A stretch of 64,000 bases of DNA. Origin: Kribbella flavida DSM 17836 (GTDB lineage Bacteria; Actinomycetota; Actinomycetes; Propionibacteriales; Kribbellaceae). Where the stretch lies: contig NC_013729.1 of the NCBI RefSeq assembly GCF_000024345.1, positions 4,898,001 to 4,962,000 of the forward strand, read 5' to 3'. Under the pieces are notes generated by a model, which was given only the letters and a program-made list of their open reading frames with translations, did not search any database and was not told where the DNA came from. Shown here piece by piece: positions 1-8,121 of the stretch. A program made the position numbers and the translations under genes. Position 1 is the first letter of the stretch. Every line of letters starts with the position of its first letter.

Positions 1-259
1 GAATCCGCAAGGGGAACTGCCCCCATGGGTTGAGGGCCCTGACCGCATCGGCGTACCCCGCGCGGATGGTCTGGCTCTGAGCGCCGCCGCGGTCGAACAG
101 CTTCCCGGCCAGAGTGCCGAGCATCGAGGACCCGAAGGCGATCGAAACCACTGGACGCCACTCCAGCCGGATCCGGCACGACGCCCCCTCCACAGCCGTT
201 GAACGCTTCGCTCCCGCCATGCTGGCCATGTCGGCGTCGCCCCGTACGGCGTACCGCAT
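1..259 (-). CDS. Partial hypothetical protein, cut by window edge
   Basis: An open reverse-strand frame runs from an ATG at 259 off the left edge, with nearly all codons ending in G or C. The visible product begins MRYAVRGDAD and contains a hydrophobic stretch followed by a small helical segment (SSMLGTLAGKLFDRGGAQ). In-frame ATGs at 229 and 220 are equally possible starts, and none has a convincing ribosome binding site. I do not recognise the family. It could be a real gene truncated by the window or a remnant, since the neighbourhood is full of broken genes. Confidence 0.4.
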   Translation of the reverse strand, partial: MRYAVRGDADMASMAGAKRSTAVEGASCRIRLEWRPVVSIAFGSSMLGTLAGKLFDRGGAQSQTIRAGYADAVRALNPWGQFPLRI

Positions 260-540
260 GTTCGCTGCTGTGGTCTCTCGTCGGTCCGGGCGCCCTCCGG
301 GTGCGCGCGCCATCCGGGCCCCGGCGGAACTGTGCCCTCGGCCCGCACCGGGATCTCGTCCGAGCGGCGCTAACGATTGGATACACACCGAATACATAGC
401 GGTAATGGCCCGGGTCGGATTGACTGAGCACTCGCTGCGCTGGCGATCGGATTGTCGGGCAGTTGCCACCTGTCTGCTCGTCGAGTTCGGCACCGAAATC
501 GTAGGTTCCAGCAGGCACGATGACCCCCTTTGGAGAGCAC

Positions 541-810
541 ATGAGTTCACGCAGGATTCTCGCCGTGGTCACTGGGTTCGGCGCACTGCTCGGCACTGCG
601 GCACTCGCCGTACTGCCGGTCCAGGCAGCACCGGTGGTAGGCGTCGGCGCCGTCTCACAGGCCGGTCCCGGGTGGCACAAGATCGGCGTTTACGATCACT
701 TCACATGCTTCCAGAAGGCCAACTGGTATCAGGACAACGGTGCCCGGGACACTCGCTGTGACGACATCGGCGGCGGCAGGAGCGAACTGTGGGTGCTCAC
801 CGACGAGTGA
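541..810 (+). CDS. Small secreted protein, 89 aa
   Basis: The ATG at 541 is preceded by GGAGAG at good spacing, so I prefer it over the in-frame ATG at 520. Residues 1 to about 30 form a classical Sec signal peptide (basic MSSRR, then an Ala/Leu/Val-rich core, cleavage plausible at VQA-AP). The mature part is about 58 residues and has two cysteines (HFTCFQK and DTRCDD), which may pair outside the cell. No domain is recognised. It stands alone, with a strong hairpin about 90 nt downstream. Exported role inferred from the signal peptide only. Confidence 0.7.
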   Translation: MSSRRILAVVTGFGALLGTAALAVLPVQAAPVVGVGAVSQAGPGWHKIGVYDHFTCFQKANWYQDNGARDTRCDDIGGGRSELWVLTDE

Positions 811-898
811 CGTCGCTCCGCGAGAGTGACGCGGTGAGGTTTCTCCGGTCACGGGTCGTCAGCCGAAAGGGCGCGGCATCAGCGGCGCCGAGCGGCAG

Positions 899-935
899 GT
901 CGGTCAGGCGCCCACCGGGTGCGCGCCTGACCGAC
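899..935. terminator. Hairpin after the small secreted gene
   Basis: Perfect 13-bp inverted repeat (arms 899-911 and 923-935, GTCGGTCAGGCGC and its complement) with an 11-nt loop. There is no T-run, as is usual for actinomycete terminators. It lies 89 nt after the stop at 810, so it may end that transcript. Confidence 0.5.
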
Positions 936-1103
936 AGGTCCTGTCCAGTGCCGACGGCCGAGCGCAGCGAGTCTGGGCAAGGACCGGGTGGTGTGCGGAG
1001 GCTTGCCTGCCTGACCGATGAAGGCACCATCTCTCAGAGACCTCCTCCGACCGCGCAAACGACAGCGAACTGCTCCAGGTTCGGTGACGGCCGGAGATAG
1101 TCG

Positions 1104-1460
1104 ATGATGATCGCGAAGCGCCGCCCGCAAACAGAACTGGCTGCTGATCAATACGCCGTGGAAGGGCTGGGCGTTTTACCCAGGAAGCCCTGGAGCCACC
1201 TGTTCCTGCGCGACCGCGACACCGGCCGACCCTGCTGGGCCCGCCCGTCGACGGCATGGCACTACCGCTACTTCGCGACTCAGAACCCCTCCGCCTGACC
1301 GCCCCGGGAACCCACCGCACCCGCACGCTGCGGATCGTTGAACGCGATCCAGCCCCGGATCGACGTCGACAACGCCGTGCTCGACGCCCGGTTCGGGATC
1401 CGTTCGTCCATCCTGCCGGGCCGACCACCACTGACCAGCCGCATCCCGAGGGTCAGCTGA
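1104..1460 (+). pseudogene. Possible broken ORF, unrecognised
   Basis: A frame starting at ATG 1104 (GGAG about 9 nt upstream) runs 64 codons to a TGA at 1296-1298. The same frame is then open again to 1460 with strongly coding-like codons between about 1341 and 1454 (NAIQPRIDVDNAVLDARFG). One gene with an internal stop would explain this, but I recognise no family and it could be chance. It overlaps the end of the opposite SRAP remnant by a few bases. Between 936 and 1103 I see nothing else. Confidence 0.22.
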
Positions 1461-2035
1461 CGGCCAGCGGTTCCAACCGCTCGGGACCCTTGTTGCGGAC
1501 CGAGTTGACCGCGGTGGACACCGCGTACATCTCCAGCGCGCCGTCCAGCGACGGCGCCATCAACGCCTGCAGTTCGTCGACGTCGTGGTTACACGGGTCG
1601 AGCCACGCCTCCCAGTGGGCCGGGGCGATCGCCCTCGGCATCCGGTCGTGGATCCGGCCGACGCTGCCAGTCGCGGTCGTGGTGATGATCGTGTAGGTGT
1701 GGATCAGATGCTCGGGGTCTTCCTCGGGCTTGGCCTTGTCCTTCCACACCTCGTACAGACCGGCCAGTGCAAGGGTCGAGCCGTCGGCCGGGCGGAGCGC
1801 GAACGGCTGCTTCAGCGGCTTGCCGCCCTTGCCGACCTGCTCGGTCTCCAGCCACTCGTAGAACGGCGTCGTCGACCGGGATCAGCGCGCGCGGCGACGT
1901 GAACGGCGTACGGAACGACCGCTTCTCGTGCACCGTCTCGGCCCGAGCATTCACCATCTTCGACCCGATCTTCAGGTCAGGCGCCCAGAACGGAACCAGT
2001 CCCCACCGGCATCTACGGCGGGTGAGGTGCTCCGA
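1453..2035 (-). pseudogene. SRAP (YedK/HMCES-like) gene remnant, frameshifted
   Basis: Reverse-strand peptide fragments match the SOS-response-associated peptidase family: RWGLVPFWAPDLKIGSK and NARAETVHEKRSFR in one frame, then FYEWLE, HTYTIITTTATG and GRIHDRMPRAIA in another. The family forms a thiazolidine crosslink to abasic sites in single-stranded DNA through Cys2. The reading frame breaks near 1860-1876, where the expected VDGFYEW is interrupted by a net +4 nt. The N-terminal MCGR segment is absent here and lies inverted at 2100. Non-functional as it stands. Confidence 0.75.
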
Positions 2036-2099
2036 CAGACAGACGCTCCGCCCGGCAAGGGGTCAGCTGACTGTCCGTCGGGCGTGGCAGCCTGGTGGC

Positions 2100-2180
2100 A
2101 TGTGTGGACGGTGCGCATCGACAGCCGGCCGGACGAACTTGCTGGAGCAGTTCGTCGTCGATGACAAGAACGCCGACGGG
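2100..2180 (+). pseudogene. N-terminal SRAP fragment in opposite orientation
   Basis: The ATG at 2100 opens MCGRCAST, the hallmark N-terminus of SRAP proteins with catalytic Cys2. Two frames are needed to recover the expected continuation: RPDEL in one and LLEQFVVDD in the other, consistent with a one-base insertion. Similarity stops after about 27 codons. The rest of an SRAP protein lies just upstream on the other strand (1453-2035), which suggests inversion of the first part of the gene or two separate dead copies. Confidence 0.6.
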
Positions 2181-2221
2181 TGCCGACACCGGTCAGCAGT
2201 ACGGCCCGCTCGTTCGCTCAG

Positions 2222-2548
2222 CTCCGGATCAAAGGCCTGCATCCGTACGGGTACCTTCCGGTGGCGCAGGCCGACGGCGCACCGAAGCTGGTCGACTTCA
2301 CCGAGATGAACCCGTCCTTGTTCGGCGCCGACGGGCGAGCTGATTTCTTCGGCCCGGGATCTGGAGAAGTTCATGTCGCGCTCCTCGGCGGGCAGCTGCT
2401 GTCGCCGGCCACGCCCCAGGCGATGAAGACCCCGGGCGAGCTCGACGGCCGCAAGTACGGACTCGGTGTCTGCGGCTGCCCGCAACCGCACGACGACACG
2501 GCGCCGAAAGTCTGGTGGGCGCTGAAGATTGACCGGGGTCGTGCCTGA
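2222..2548 (+). pseudogene. Serine hydrolase (beta-lactamase/DD-peptidase family) C-terminal remnant
   Basis: The frame reads LHPYGYLPVAQADGAP and VDFTEMNPSLFGADG, and later LLSPATPQAMKTP and GRKYGLGV. This is the typical C-terminal order of class-C-type serine hydrolases. Between about 2331 and 2378 the expected ELISSARDLEKFM lies one frame over, so a +1 and a later compensating shift leave the ORF open but garbled. The catalytic SxxK region is missing. A decayed fragment rather than a working enzyme. Confidence 0.6.
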
Positions 2549-2836
2549 TTTCAATCCGTTCGGCGGTGGAGTAGCCGACCGGTTCGCAGCTTGCTGTTGA
2601 GCTGCATTACTCCGCTGGTGTGGAGGAGACGATCCGGGCGGCCGTCTAGGTCGCGCTGCAGGCGTTGAACTGCCCACACACAAAGGGGCCGTACTGACGG
2701 GCTCGGCGTCGTACCGAAAGTGCACGTCTTCGGTGCTCAGCCCGTCATCATTACACGACAGGAGATCGCGGTTCAGTCCTCTTCGTCATAGTCGAAGTCA
2801 TTGCTGGCCGCCGGGTCGCCATGATGTGGTTTCGGC
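2549..2836. other. Intergenic, structured but no gene seen
   Basis: No convincing coding frame. The stretch includes a nested stem at 2696-2746: outer arms GACGGGCT (2696-2703) and AGCCCGTC (2739-2746), inner arms ACCGAA (2713-2718) and TTCGGT (2729-2734). It could be an RNA element, or the attenuator or terminator of a lost gene. Confidence 0.4.
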
Positions 2837-2864
2837 TGTTGCGCCGAGTCGACTCGGCGCAACA
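2837..2864. promoter_or_regulatory. 28-bp perfect palindrome
   Basis: Half-site TGTTGCGCCGAGTC is followed directly by its exact reverse complement, without a spacer. It lies 30 nt before the short ORF at 2894. A perfect spacerless palindrome this long fits a dimeric repressor operator. A transcription terminator or a mobile-element end are the alternatives. Confidence 0.45.
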
Positions 2865-2893
2865 ACTGACCACCGAACTCCTAGGAGCACGAG

Positions 2894-2983
2894 ATGTCGA
2901 TGGACGAACTGACCGACCTGCTCGAAGACCGCTTCGAGACGCTGGAGCGCCACACCAATCGGTGCATGCTCACGGTCGGCTGA
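2894..2983 (+). CDS. Short acidic ORF upstream of 2985 gene, 29 aa
   Basis: ATG at 2894 follows TAGGAGCACGAG, a good ribosome binding site, and encodes MSMDELTDLLEDRFETLERH and nine more residues, ending one base before the GTG of the next gene. It is Leu/Glu-rich and predicted helical. The next gene has no clear ribosome binding site of its own, so this ORF probably couples translation into it. Alternatively it is the original N-terminus of that gene after a frameshift. Confidence 0.45.
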   Translation: MSMDELTDLLEDRFETLERHTNRCMLTVG

Positions 2984-2984
2984 C

Positions 2985-3497
2985 GTGCCGGTCGTCGAGG
3001 ACCGGGACAGGCCTCGCGAAGGCGGTCCGGTCCCGGATGATCCTGCCGCTCGTGTGGTGGACCAGGCCCTGCGCGTGGTCCGGCCGCGACTGCCGGACCG
3101 GCCCGACGACGAGCTGACGATCCAGGTCGAGGAGTGCCTGCGCTTCCTCGTCATCGCGTCCGAGGCCGGCCAGAAGTTCTTCCCGCTCAGCAAAGAGGTC
3201 GACGAGGTCTGGCACGAACTGATCACCGAGACCCGGGACTACCAGGAGCTGTGTGCCGCACTGCCGACCGGGCGGTTCCTGCACCACTCAGGGATCACGC
3301 TGTCGGAGTACGCCGTACTCCATGACCGGCGGGCGGTGGTGAGCGAAATGCTCGCCTGGATCCCGACGTACGTGAGCCGGTTCGGCGAGTTCACGCCGAA
3401 CCGAGCCCGGCACTGGGTCATCTGTACGTTCCTCCAGGAGGAACTGGGAATGACCCTGGCCGAGATCAACCAACTCGGCCGCAGCGCGAAGCTGTAG
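2985..3497 (+). CDS. Conserved protein with DEVWH/YxxxC glycine-rich-domain-like motif
   Basis: 170 aa from a GTG start. The central part reads KEVDEVWHELITETRDYQEL, then C and FLHHSG, the pattern seen in bacterial relatives of the GRDP/DUF1399-like family (Asp-x-x-Trp-His, Arg-x-Tyr, Cys, His-His). Function of the family is unknown; the conserved His/Cys residues could bind a metal (inference). No signal peptide or membrane segment. It is the only intact gene between the decayed genes on either side and is preceded by a palindrome and a short coupled ORF. Confidence 0.7.
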   Translation: MPVVEDRDRPREGGPVPDDPAARVVDQALRVVRPRLPDRPDDELTIQVEECLRFLVIASEAGQKFFPLSKEVDEVWHELITETRDYQELCAALPTGRFLHHSGITLSEYAVLHDRRAVVSEMLAWIPTYVSRFGEFTPNRARHWVICTFLQEELGMTLAEINQLGRSAKL

Positions 3498-3513
3498 CGC
3501 TACCGATGATCGC

Positions 3514-3535
3514 AGCGGCGGCACGTGCTGCCGCT
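3514..3535. terminator. Near-perfect palindrome after 3497
   Basis: A 22-bp near-palindrome centred on GCACGTGC, with outer arms AGCGGC and GCCGCT, starts 16 nt after the stop of the 2985 gene. It probably acts as its terminator. No T-run. Confidence 0.35.
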
Positions 3536-3604
3536 CCGATCACCGCCTCCACGCTGAAGGCGAGCATGAAGGCAACGCACATCTGGCCGGCCGAACCGAC
3601 GCCA

Positions 3605-3899
3605 CGGCGCCGAACCAGCTGTGGCTGGCCGACATCACCGAACACAAGACGAGCGAAGGCAAGCTCTCGCTCTGCGCGATCAAGGACGCCTCCTCGAACC
3701 GAATCGTGGGCTACTCTCCATCGACTCTCGGATGAAGTCTCCCCTCGCCGCGCTCACCAATGCCGTCGCCCGCCGCGACGAGGTCGCCGGCTACGTTCTG
3801 CACACCGACCGCGGGTCACAGTTCCGGTCCAGGAAGTTCGTGCGTGCACTCGGACGCCAGGGGCTGGTCGGGCTCGATGGGACGGGTGGCCGTAGGTGA
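3605..3899 (+). pseudogene. IS3-family transposase (DDE/rve domain) remnant
   Basis: Peptides PNQLWLADITEHKTSEGKLS and AIKDASSNRIVGYS, then after a 2-base shift near 3718 IDSRMKSPLAALTNAVARRD and VLHTDRGSQFRS. These match the integrase-core of IS3-type OrfB, with the first Asp (LADIT) and second Asp (HTDRGSQF) of the DDE triad. The catalytic Glu region and the N-terminal half are missing and no terminal inverted repeats are visible, so the element is dead. Confidence 0.75.
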
Positions 3900-3972
3900 C
3901 ACGCCGCCATGAAAAGTTTCTTCGCCCTGTTGAATACGAAACAAGCATGACCACACCGGCCAGTCAGGCCGC

Positions 3973-4227
3973 GTGACCGAAACTGTCACCTATCCGTGCA
4001 GCGGACCCAAACTCTCGGAGTACCTTGGACATCACGACCCCGGGTTCACGCTGCAGATGTACACCCACATGCTGACCTCGTCGCACGAACGCGCTCGCCA
4101 GGCTGTGGACCGCCGGCTCGCGCGACTCGATTTGCGGCTCACGGAGCAGCGACGGAGCAGGCTTGAAATCGGACCTGGGTACAACCTCCAGGCAACGGTC
4201 CAAGTCTGCTCTGAAGAATGTCCCTAG
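3973..4227 (+). pseudogene. Tyrosine recombinase (phage-type integrase) C-terminal stub
   Basis: The sequence LSEYLGHHDPGFTLQMYTHM carries the box II His (GHH) and the nucleophilic Tyr (MYTHM) of tyrosine recombinases, followed by a basic helix (SSHERARQAVDRRLARLD). The upstream catalytic Arg and first His are absent, so only the last part of the gene remains. It probably marks the end of an integrated element that has decayed. No tRNA or att repeat was found next to it. Confidence 0.7.
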
Positions 4228-4252
4228 CGGCCGGGATCCCCCCACCACAACG

Positions 4253-5467
4253 CTATTTCAGCTCCGCGGAGGTCTTCCCGAGCAGCCTGCGGGCAACGAT
4301 CAACTGCTGGATCTGCTGAGTCCCCTCGAAGATGTCCAGGATCTTCGAGTCTCGCGCCCACTTCTCCAGGAGCTCGTGCTCGGAGTAGCCGAGGCTGCCG
4401 GCGAGTTCCACGCAGCGCAGGGTGATGTCGTTGGCGGCCCGGCCGGCTTTGGCTTTGGCCATCGAGGCCTGCAGGGAGTTCGGGCGGCCGTTGTCGGCCA
4501 TCCAGGCGGCCTGGAGGGTGAGCAGGTAGGCGGCTTCCCAGTCGGCTTCCATCTGCAGGTACGCCGCGGCGGCAGCCGGCTGGAGGTGTACGGCGCGGTC
4601 GTAGTCCGGCTCGACACCTGCCTCGGCCAGGAGTTCGCGGGTGAGCTCCAACGACGCCCGGGCGCAGCCGACCGCCATCGACGCGACCAGCGGCCTGGTG
4701 TTGTCAAAGGTCTGCATGACCCCGGCGAAACCTTTGTCGGCGTCGATGTCCGGCGAGCCGAGCAGGTTCTCCACGGGCACGCGGCAGTTCTCGAAGCGCA
4801 GCGTGGCGGTGTCGGACGAGCGGATGCCGAGCTTGTGGTCCAGGCGCTCCACGGTCAGACCGGGCGTGTCCTTCGGCACCACGAACGACTTGATCGCCGC
4901 CCGGCCCAGCGACCTGTCCAGCGTCGCCCAGACCACGACGGCGTCGCAGCGGCCGCCGGCGGTGACGAAGATCTTCTCGCCGTCGATCACGTAGTGGTCG
5001 CCGTCGCGCCGCGCGGTGGTCCGGATGCTCGCCGAGTCGGACCCGCAGTCGGGCTCGGTGATCGCCATCGCGGCCCAGACCCCCTCGAACCGGCGCAACT
5101 GCTCGTCCGAGGCGACCGACGCAATCGCCGAGTTGCCCAGGCCCTGGCGCGGCATCGACAGCAGCAGGCCGACGTCGCCCCAGCACATCTCCATGATCGA
5201 GAGCACCGAGGACAGGTTGGACCCGTTCTTCACCGCCCCCTCGTCACCGCCGGCCTCGGTACGCCGTACGCCGCTCGCGCCGGCGCCGGATCCGTTGCCA
5301 CTGGCACCGAGCCCGTCGACCACCGCGGCGAGCATGTCGAGCTCCTTCGGGTACTCGTGCTCGGCGAGGTCGTAGCGTCGCGAGTTCGGCCGCAGCATCT
5401 CGGCCGCGACCTGGTGCGCCTGGTTGACGAAGGCACGGAACTTGCGGGGTGTCTCCAGGTTGATCAT
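4253..5467 (-). CDS. Acyl-CoA dehydrogenase, second gene of pair
   Basis: 404 aa flavoprotein oxidising acyl-CoA thioesters to 2-enoyl-CoA with ETF as acceptor. Seen: ITEPDCGSDSASIRTTA in the FAD/substrate region, the SIMEMCWGDVG helix, and near the C-terminus RDSKILDIFEGTQQIQQLIV, whose Glu fits the catalytic base (FEGT). A polar Gly/Ser-rich insert follows about residue 50 (GLGASGNGSGAGASG). The start ATG at 5467 overlaps the stop of the upstream dehydrogenase by one base, so the two are translationally coupled and may form a heteromer. Substrate not deducible. Confidence 0.88.
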   Translation of the reverse strand: MINLETPRKFRAFVNQAHQVAAEMLRPNSRRYDLAEHEYPKELDMLAAVVDGLGASGNGSGAGASGVRRTEAGGDEGAVKNGSNLSSVLSIMEMCWGDVGLLLSMPRQGLGNSAIASVASDEQLRRFEGVWAAMAITEPDCGSDSASIRTTARRDGDHYVIDGEKIFVTAGGRCDAVVVWATLDRSLGRAAIKSFVVPKDTPGLTVERLDHKLGIRSSDTATLRFENCRVPVENLLGSPDIDADKGFAGVMQTFDNTRPLVASMAVGCARASLELTRELLAEAGVEPDYDRAVHLQPAAAAAYLQMEADWEAAYLLTLQAAWMADNGRPNSLQASMAKAKAGRAANDITLRCVELAGSLGYSEHELLEKWARDSKILDIFEGTQQIQQLIVARRLLGKTSAELK

Positions 5468-6789
5468 CAGACCAGCACCGCACCTTCCATCACGCCGACG
5501 GCCCGCAGGTCGCGGTACCACCGCTCGACCGGGTGTTCCTTGACGAAGCCGTGCCCGCCGAGCAGCTGTACGCCGTCGGTGCCGATCTGCATGCCCTTGT
5601 CGGTGCACAGCCGCCGGGCCAGCGCGACCTCGCGGGCGAACGGAAGTCCTTGCTCGGCGCGCGATCCGGCCCGGTAGGTGACCAGCCGCATGCCCTCCAG
5701 CTCGATCGCGATGTTCGCCACCATGAACGCGACCGACTGACGGTGGCTGATCGGTTCCCCGAAGGCCGTGCGCTCGTTCACGTACGGCGTGACGTAGTCG
5801 AGCACCGCCTTTGCCGTACCGAGGCTCAGCGCGCACCAGCCGAGGCGGGCCAGCCGGACGCAGTCGGCGTAGTCCGCGAGCGATCCCAGCTGAACGGCCG
5901 GGACGTCCTCGAGGATCACCCGGCTGAGTGACGCGGCCCGCAGCCCCATCGACGGCTCGGCCTCGATCGTGACGCCCGGGTGGCCGGACTCGATCAGGAA
6001 CAGCGCCGGGCCCTGGTCCTCCAGCTGCGCCGCGATGACGAGCAGCTCGGCCTCGGCGCCACGCGGTACCAGCGACTTCACCCCGTTGAGCAGGTGGCCG
6101 GTTCGTTGCCGCGTCGCGCGGGTTTTCAGCGTGAACGGGTCGAACACCGGCCGCGGCTCGACGATCGCGAGCGCGGCGGCCGGCACGTTCTGCCCGGTGA
6201 AGGCCGGCAGGTACGTCGCCTGCTGGGTCTCGTCGCCCCACAGCGAGATCGCGGTGCTCACCGCGGCCGGCGCGAGACACGCAACGGCCTGGCCCATGTC
6301 CCCGTGCGCCATCGCCTCGGCGACCAGTACGCCGGTCATCGCCGACCGCTCGGTCACGATGCCGCCGAGCTCCTCCGGAACCTCGATCAGGCTGAGGCCG
6401 AGCTCGGCGGACTGCTCGAGCACCTTGGCCTGCGTCCGGCCGGCCGTGTCGGCGGCCGAGGCGGCAGGGCGCAGTACTTCGGCGGCGAACTCGCGCACCA
6501 CGTCGACGACGGTCTGCTGGTCCTCGGTCGGGGTGAAGTCGAACCGCCCACTCCCCCGCACGGCCGGCAGCCGCGACGGCGTGGCCAGCTTCGTCGCCGC
6601 GGTGAAGCTCCGGGTCAGCGCGCCGGCGGTCCGGAACCCGGTCCGGGTCGCCTCGAACACCACCCGCTCGGTCTGCTTGCGCAGGCCCAGCCGGTCGATC
6701 ACCTCCGACCGCGCCAGCCGGTTCAGCAGCGCGACACCGACCCCGATCGCGTCCCGTCCCCGGTTTCGCACCGCTTGCCCAGTCGCCAT
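5467..6789 (-). CDS. Acyl-CoA dehydrogenase family protein, first gene of pair
   Basis: 440 aa. Residues 1-75 are a basic extension not typical of short ACADs. The ACAD fold follows (DFTPTEDQQTVVDVVREFA, later GTDGVQLLGGHGFVKEHPVE). The protein stops a few residues after GVMEG, the position of the catalytic-Glu loop, and so lacks the usual last helix. Its middle region (ALAIVEPRPVFDPF) is diverged from the flavin loop seen in its partner. A pair with one canonical and one divergent ACAD suggests an alpha-beta heteromer (inference). Inverted repeats lie upstream at 6798-6831. Confidence 0.82.
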   Translation of the reverse strand: MATGQAVRNRGRDAIGVGVALLNRLARSEVIDRLGLRKQTERVVFEATRTGFRTAGALTRSFTAATKLATPSRLPAVRGSGRFDFTPTEDQQTVVDVVREFAAEVLRPAASAADTAGRTQAKVLEQSAELGLSLIEVPEELGGIVTERSAMTGVLVAEAMAHGDMGQAVACLAPAAVSTAISLWGDETQQATYLPAFTGQNVPAAALAIVEPRPVFDPFTLKTRATRQRTGHLLNGVKSLVPRGAEAELLVIAAQLEDQGPALFLIESGHPGVTIEAEPSMGLRAASLSRVILEDVPAVQLGSLADYADCVRLARLGWCALSLGTAKAVLDYVTPYVNERTAFGEPISHRQSVAFMVANIAIELEGMRLVTYRAGSRAEQGLPFAREVALARRLCTDKGMQIGTDGVQLLGGHGFVKEHPVERWYRDLRAVGVMEGAVLV

Positions 6790-6797
6790 GCCGTCAC

Positions 6798-6831
6798 TGT
6801 AAACCGAAGTTACAACTCACGTCACGTGACG
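6798..6831. promoter_or_regulatory. Two inverted repeats upstream of the ACAD operon
   Basis: TGTAA (6798-6802) and TTACA (6810-6814) form one interrupted inverted repeat. Next to it is a perfect 12-bp palindrome CGTCACGTGACG at 6820-6831. Both sit in the short region before the dehydrogenase start at 6789, as expected for regulator binding sites. The regulator is unknown; the TetR protein at 8118 is a candidate. Confidence 0.45.
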
Positions 6832-6867
6832 ACGGTCACCCAAGCCCGATTCGGACTCCGCGCGGTG

Positions 6868-8121
6868 TCAGCCGTCGACGGTCTCTCCGGAGATCGCGGC
6901 GGCTTTCGCCGTCAGGTAGCGCTGCTCCGGCAGACTCGTCGTACGCCGGGCGGCGGCGAGGAAGTGCTCATGGGCGGCCGACAGGTCACCGGCGCGTTCC
7001 AGCAGGTGGGCCCGGACGGCGTCCAGGCGATGGTTGTCGGCGAGGTACTTGTTGTCGTCCAGCGTGGCGAGCAGCTCGAGCCCGGCCTGCGGACCCTCGA
7101 CCTGAGCCAGTGCGATCGCCCGGTTGAGCGTCACCATCGGGTTCGGCGAGATCCTCTCCAGCAACCGGTAGAGCGCGAGGATCTGCGGCCAGTCGGTCTG
7201 CTCGGCGCTCGGCGCTTCCGCGTGCACGGCGGCGATGGCGGCCTGCAGCTGGTACGGACCGACCTCGCCGCGGGCCAGCACCGGCAGGATCAGCGCCGCG
7301 CCCTGCTCGATCTGGTCGCGGTTCCACAGGCTGCGGTCCTGCTCGTCGATCGGGACCAGACCACCGTCGGCCGTGGTCCGCGCCGTACGCCGGGCGTCGG
7401 TCAGCAGCATCAGCGCCAGCAGCCCGACGACCTCACCCTCGTCCGGCAGCAGCTCGTGCAGCATCCGGGTCAGCCGGATCGCCTCGGCGGTCAGCTCGAC
7501 CCGCTGCAGGTCCGGCCCCGAGCTGGCCGTGTAGCCCTCGTTGAAGATCAGGTACAGCACCTGCAGCACGACCCGTAGCCGGTCGGCCCGTTCTTCCTCG
7601 GGCGGCAGCACGAACCGGCTGCCGGCCGCCTTGATGCTCTTCTTCGCCCGGCTGATCCGCGGCGCCATCGTCGCCTCCGGCACCATGAACGCCCGGGCGA
7701 TCTCGGCGGTGCTCAAGCCGCCCACCGCGCGCAGCGTGAGCGCGACCTGCGACGCCGGCGTGACCGCTGGGTGGCAGCACAGGAAGAGCAGGGTCAGCGT
7801 GTCGTCCTGGTCCGGCGGCTGGTCCTGATCCGCGCCCGGCGCCACCAGCTCGTCGGGTCCGGCCATCGCCGCGACCGAGTCCTCCCGCTTGCGCCGCGAG
7901 CTCTCGCTCCGGAACTGGTCGGTCAACCGCCGGGTCGCGACGGTGATCAGCCAGCCGCGCGGATTGCCCGGTACGCCGTCGGCCGGCCACTGCGTCGCCG
8001 CGGCCAGCAGGGCCTCCTGCACGGCGTCCTCGCACAGGTCGAACTGCCCGTGCCGCCGCGCCAGGAACCCGAGCACCTGCGGCGCCAGCTCCCGCAGCAA
8101 CTGCTCGACAGAGCCGGTCAC
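6868..8121 (-). CDS. ECF sigma factor with C-terminal DUF6596/TPR-like domain (ECF42 type)
   Basis: 417 aa from GTG 8121. Region 2 (LCEDAVQEALLAAATQWP, NPRGWLITVATRRLTDQFR) and region 4 (ALTLRAVGGLSTAEIARAFM, then RISRAKKSIK) are clear. The remaining 230 residues are the long helical extension of ECF42 sigma factors, with its conserved LYLIFNEGYTASSG, RLTRMLHELLPDEGEVVGLL and NPMVTLNRAIA. ECF42 genes usually sit beside a YCII/DGPF-domain gene; none is present. Instead the start overlaps the TetR gene stop by 4 nt, so the two are co-expressed. Confidence 0.88.
   Translation of the reverse strand: MTGSVEQLLRELAPQVLGFLARRHGQFDLCEDAVQEALLAAATQWPADGVPGNPRGWLITVATRRLTDQFRSESSRRKREDSVAAMAGPDELVAPGADQDQPPDQDDTLTLLFLCCHPAVTPASQVALTLRAVGGLSTAEIARAFMVPEATMAPRISRAKKSIKAAGSRFVLPPEEERADRLRVVLQVLYLIFNEGYTASSGPDLQRVELTAEAIRLTRMLHELLPDEGEVVGLLALMLLTDARRTARTTADGGLVPIDEQDRSLWNRDQIEQGAALILPVLARGEVGPYQLQAAIAAVHAEAPSAEQTDWPQILALYRLLERISPNPMVTLNRAIALAQVEGPQAGLELLATLDDNKYLADNHRLDAVRAHLLERAGDLSAAHEHFLAAARRTTSLPEQRYLTAKAAAISGETVDG

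Noticed and set aside
3900..4252. tRNA or att site for the recombinase remnant
   Set aside because: No tRNA-like cloverleaf or direct repeat was visible around the stub.
4253..6280. A 675-aa minus-strand open frame
   Set aside because: Fusion of the real dehydrogenase with a shadow frame of the upstream dehydrogenase; the ATG at 5467 is the real start.
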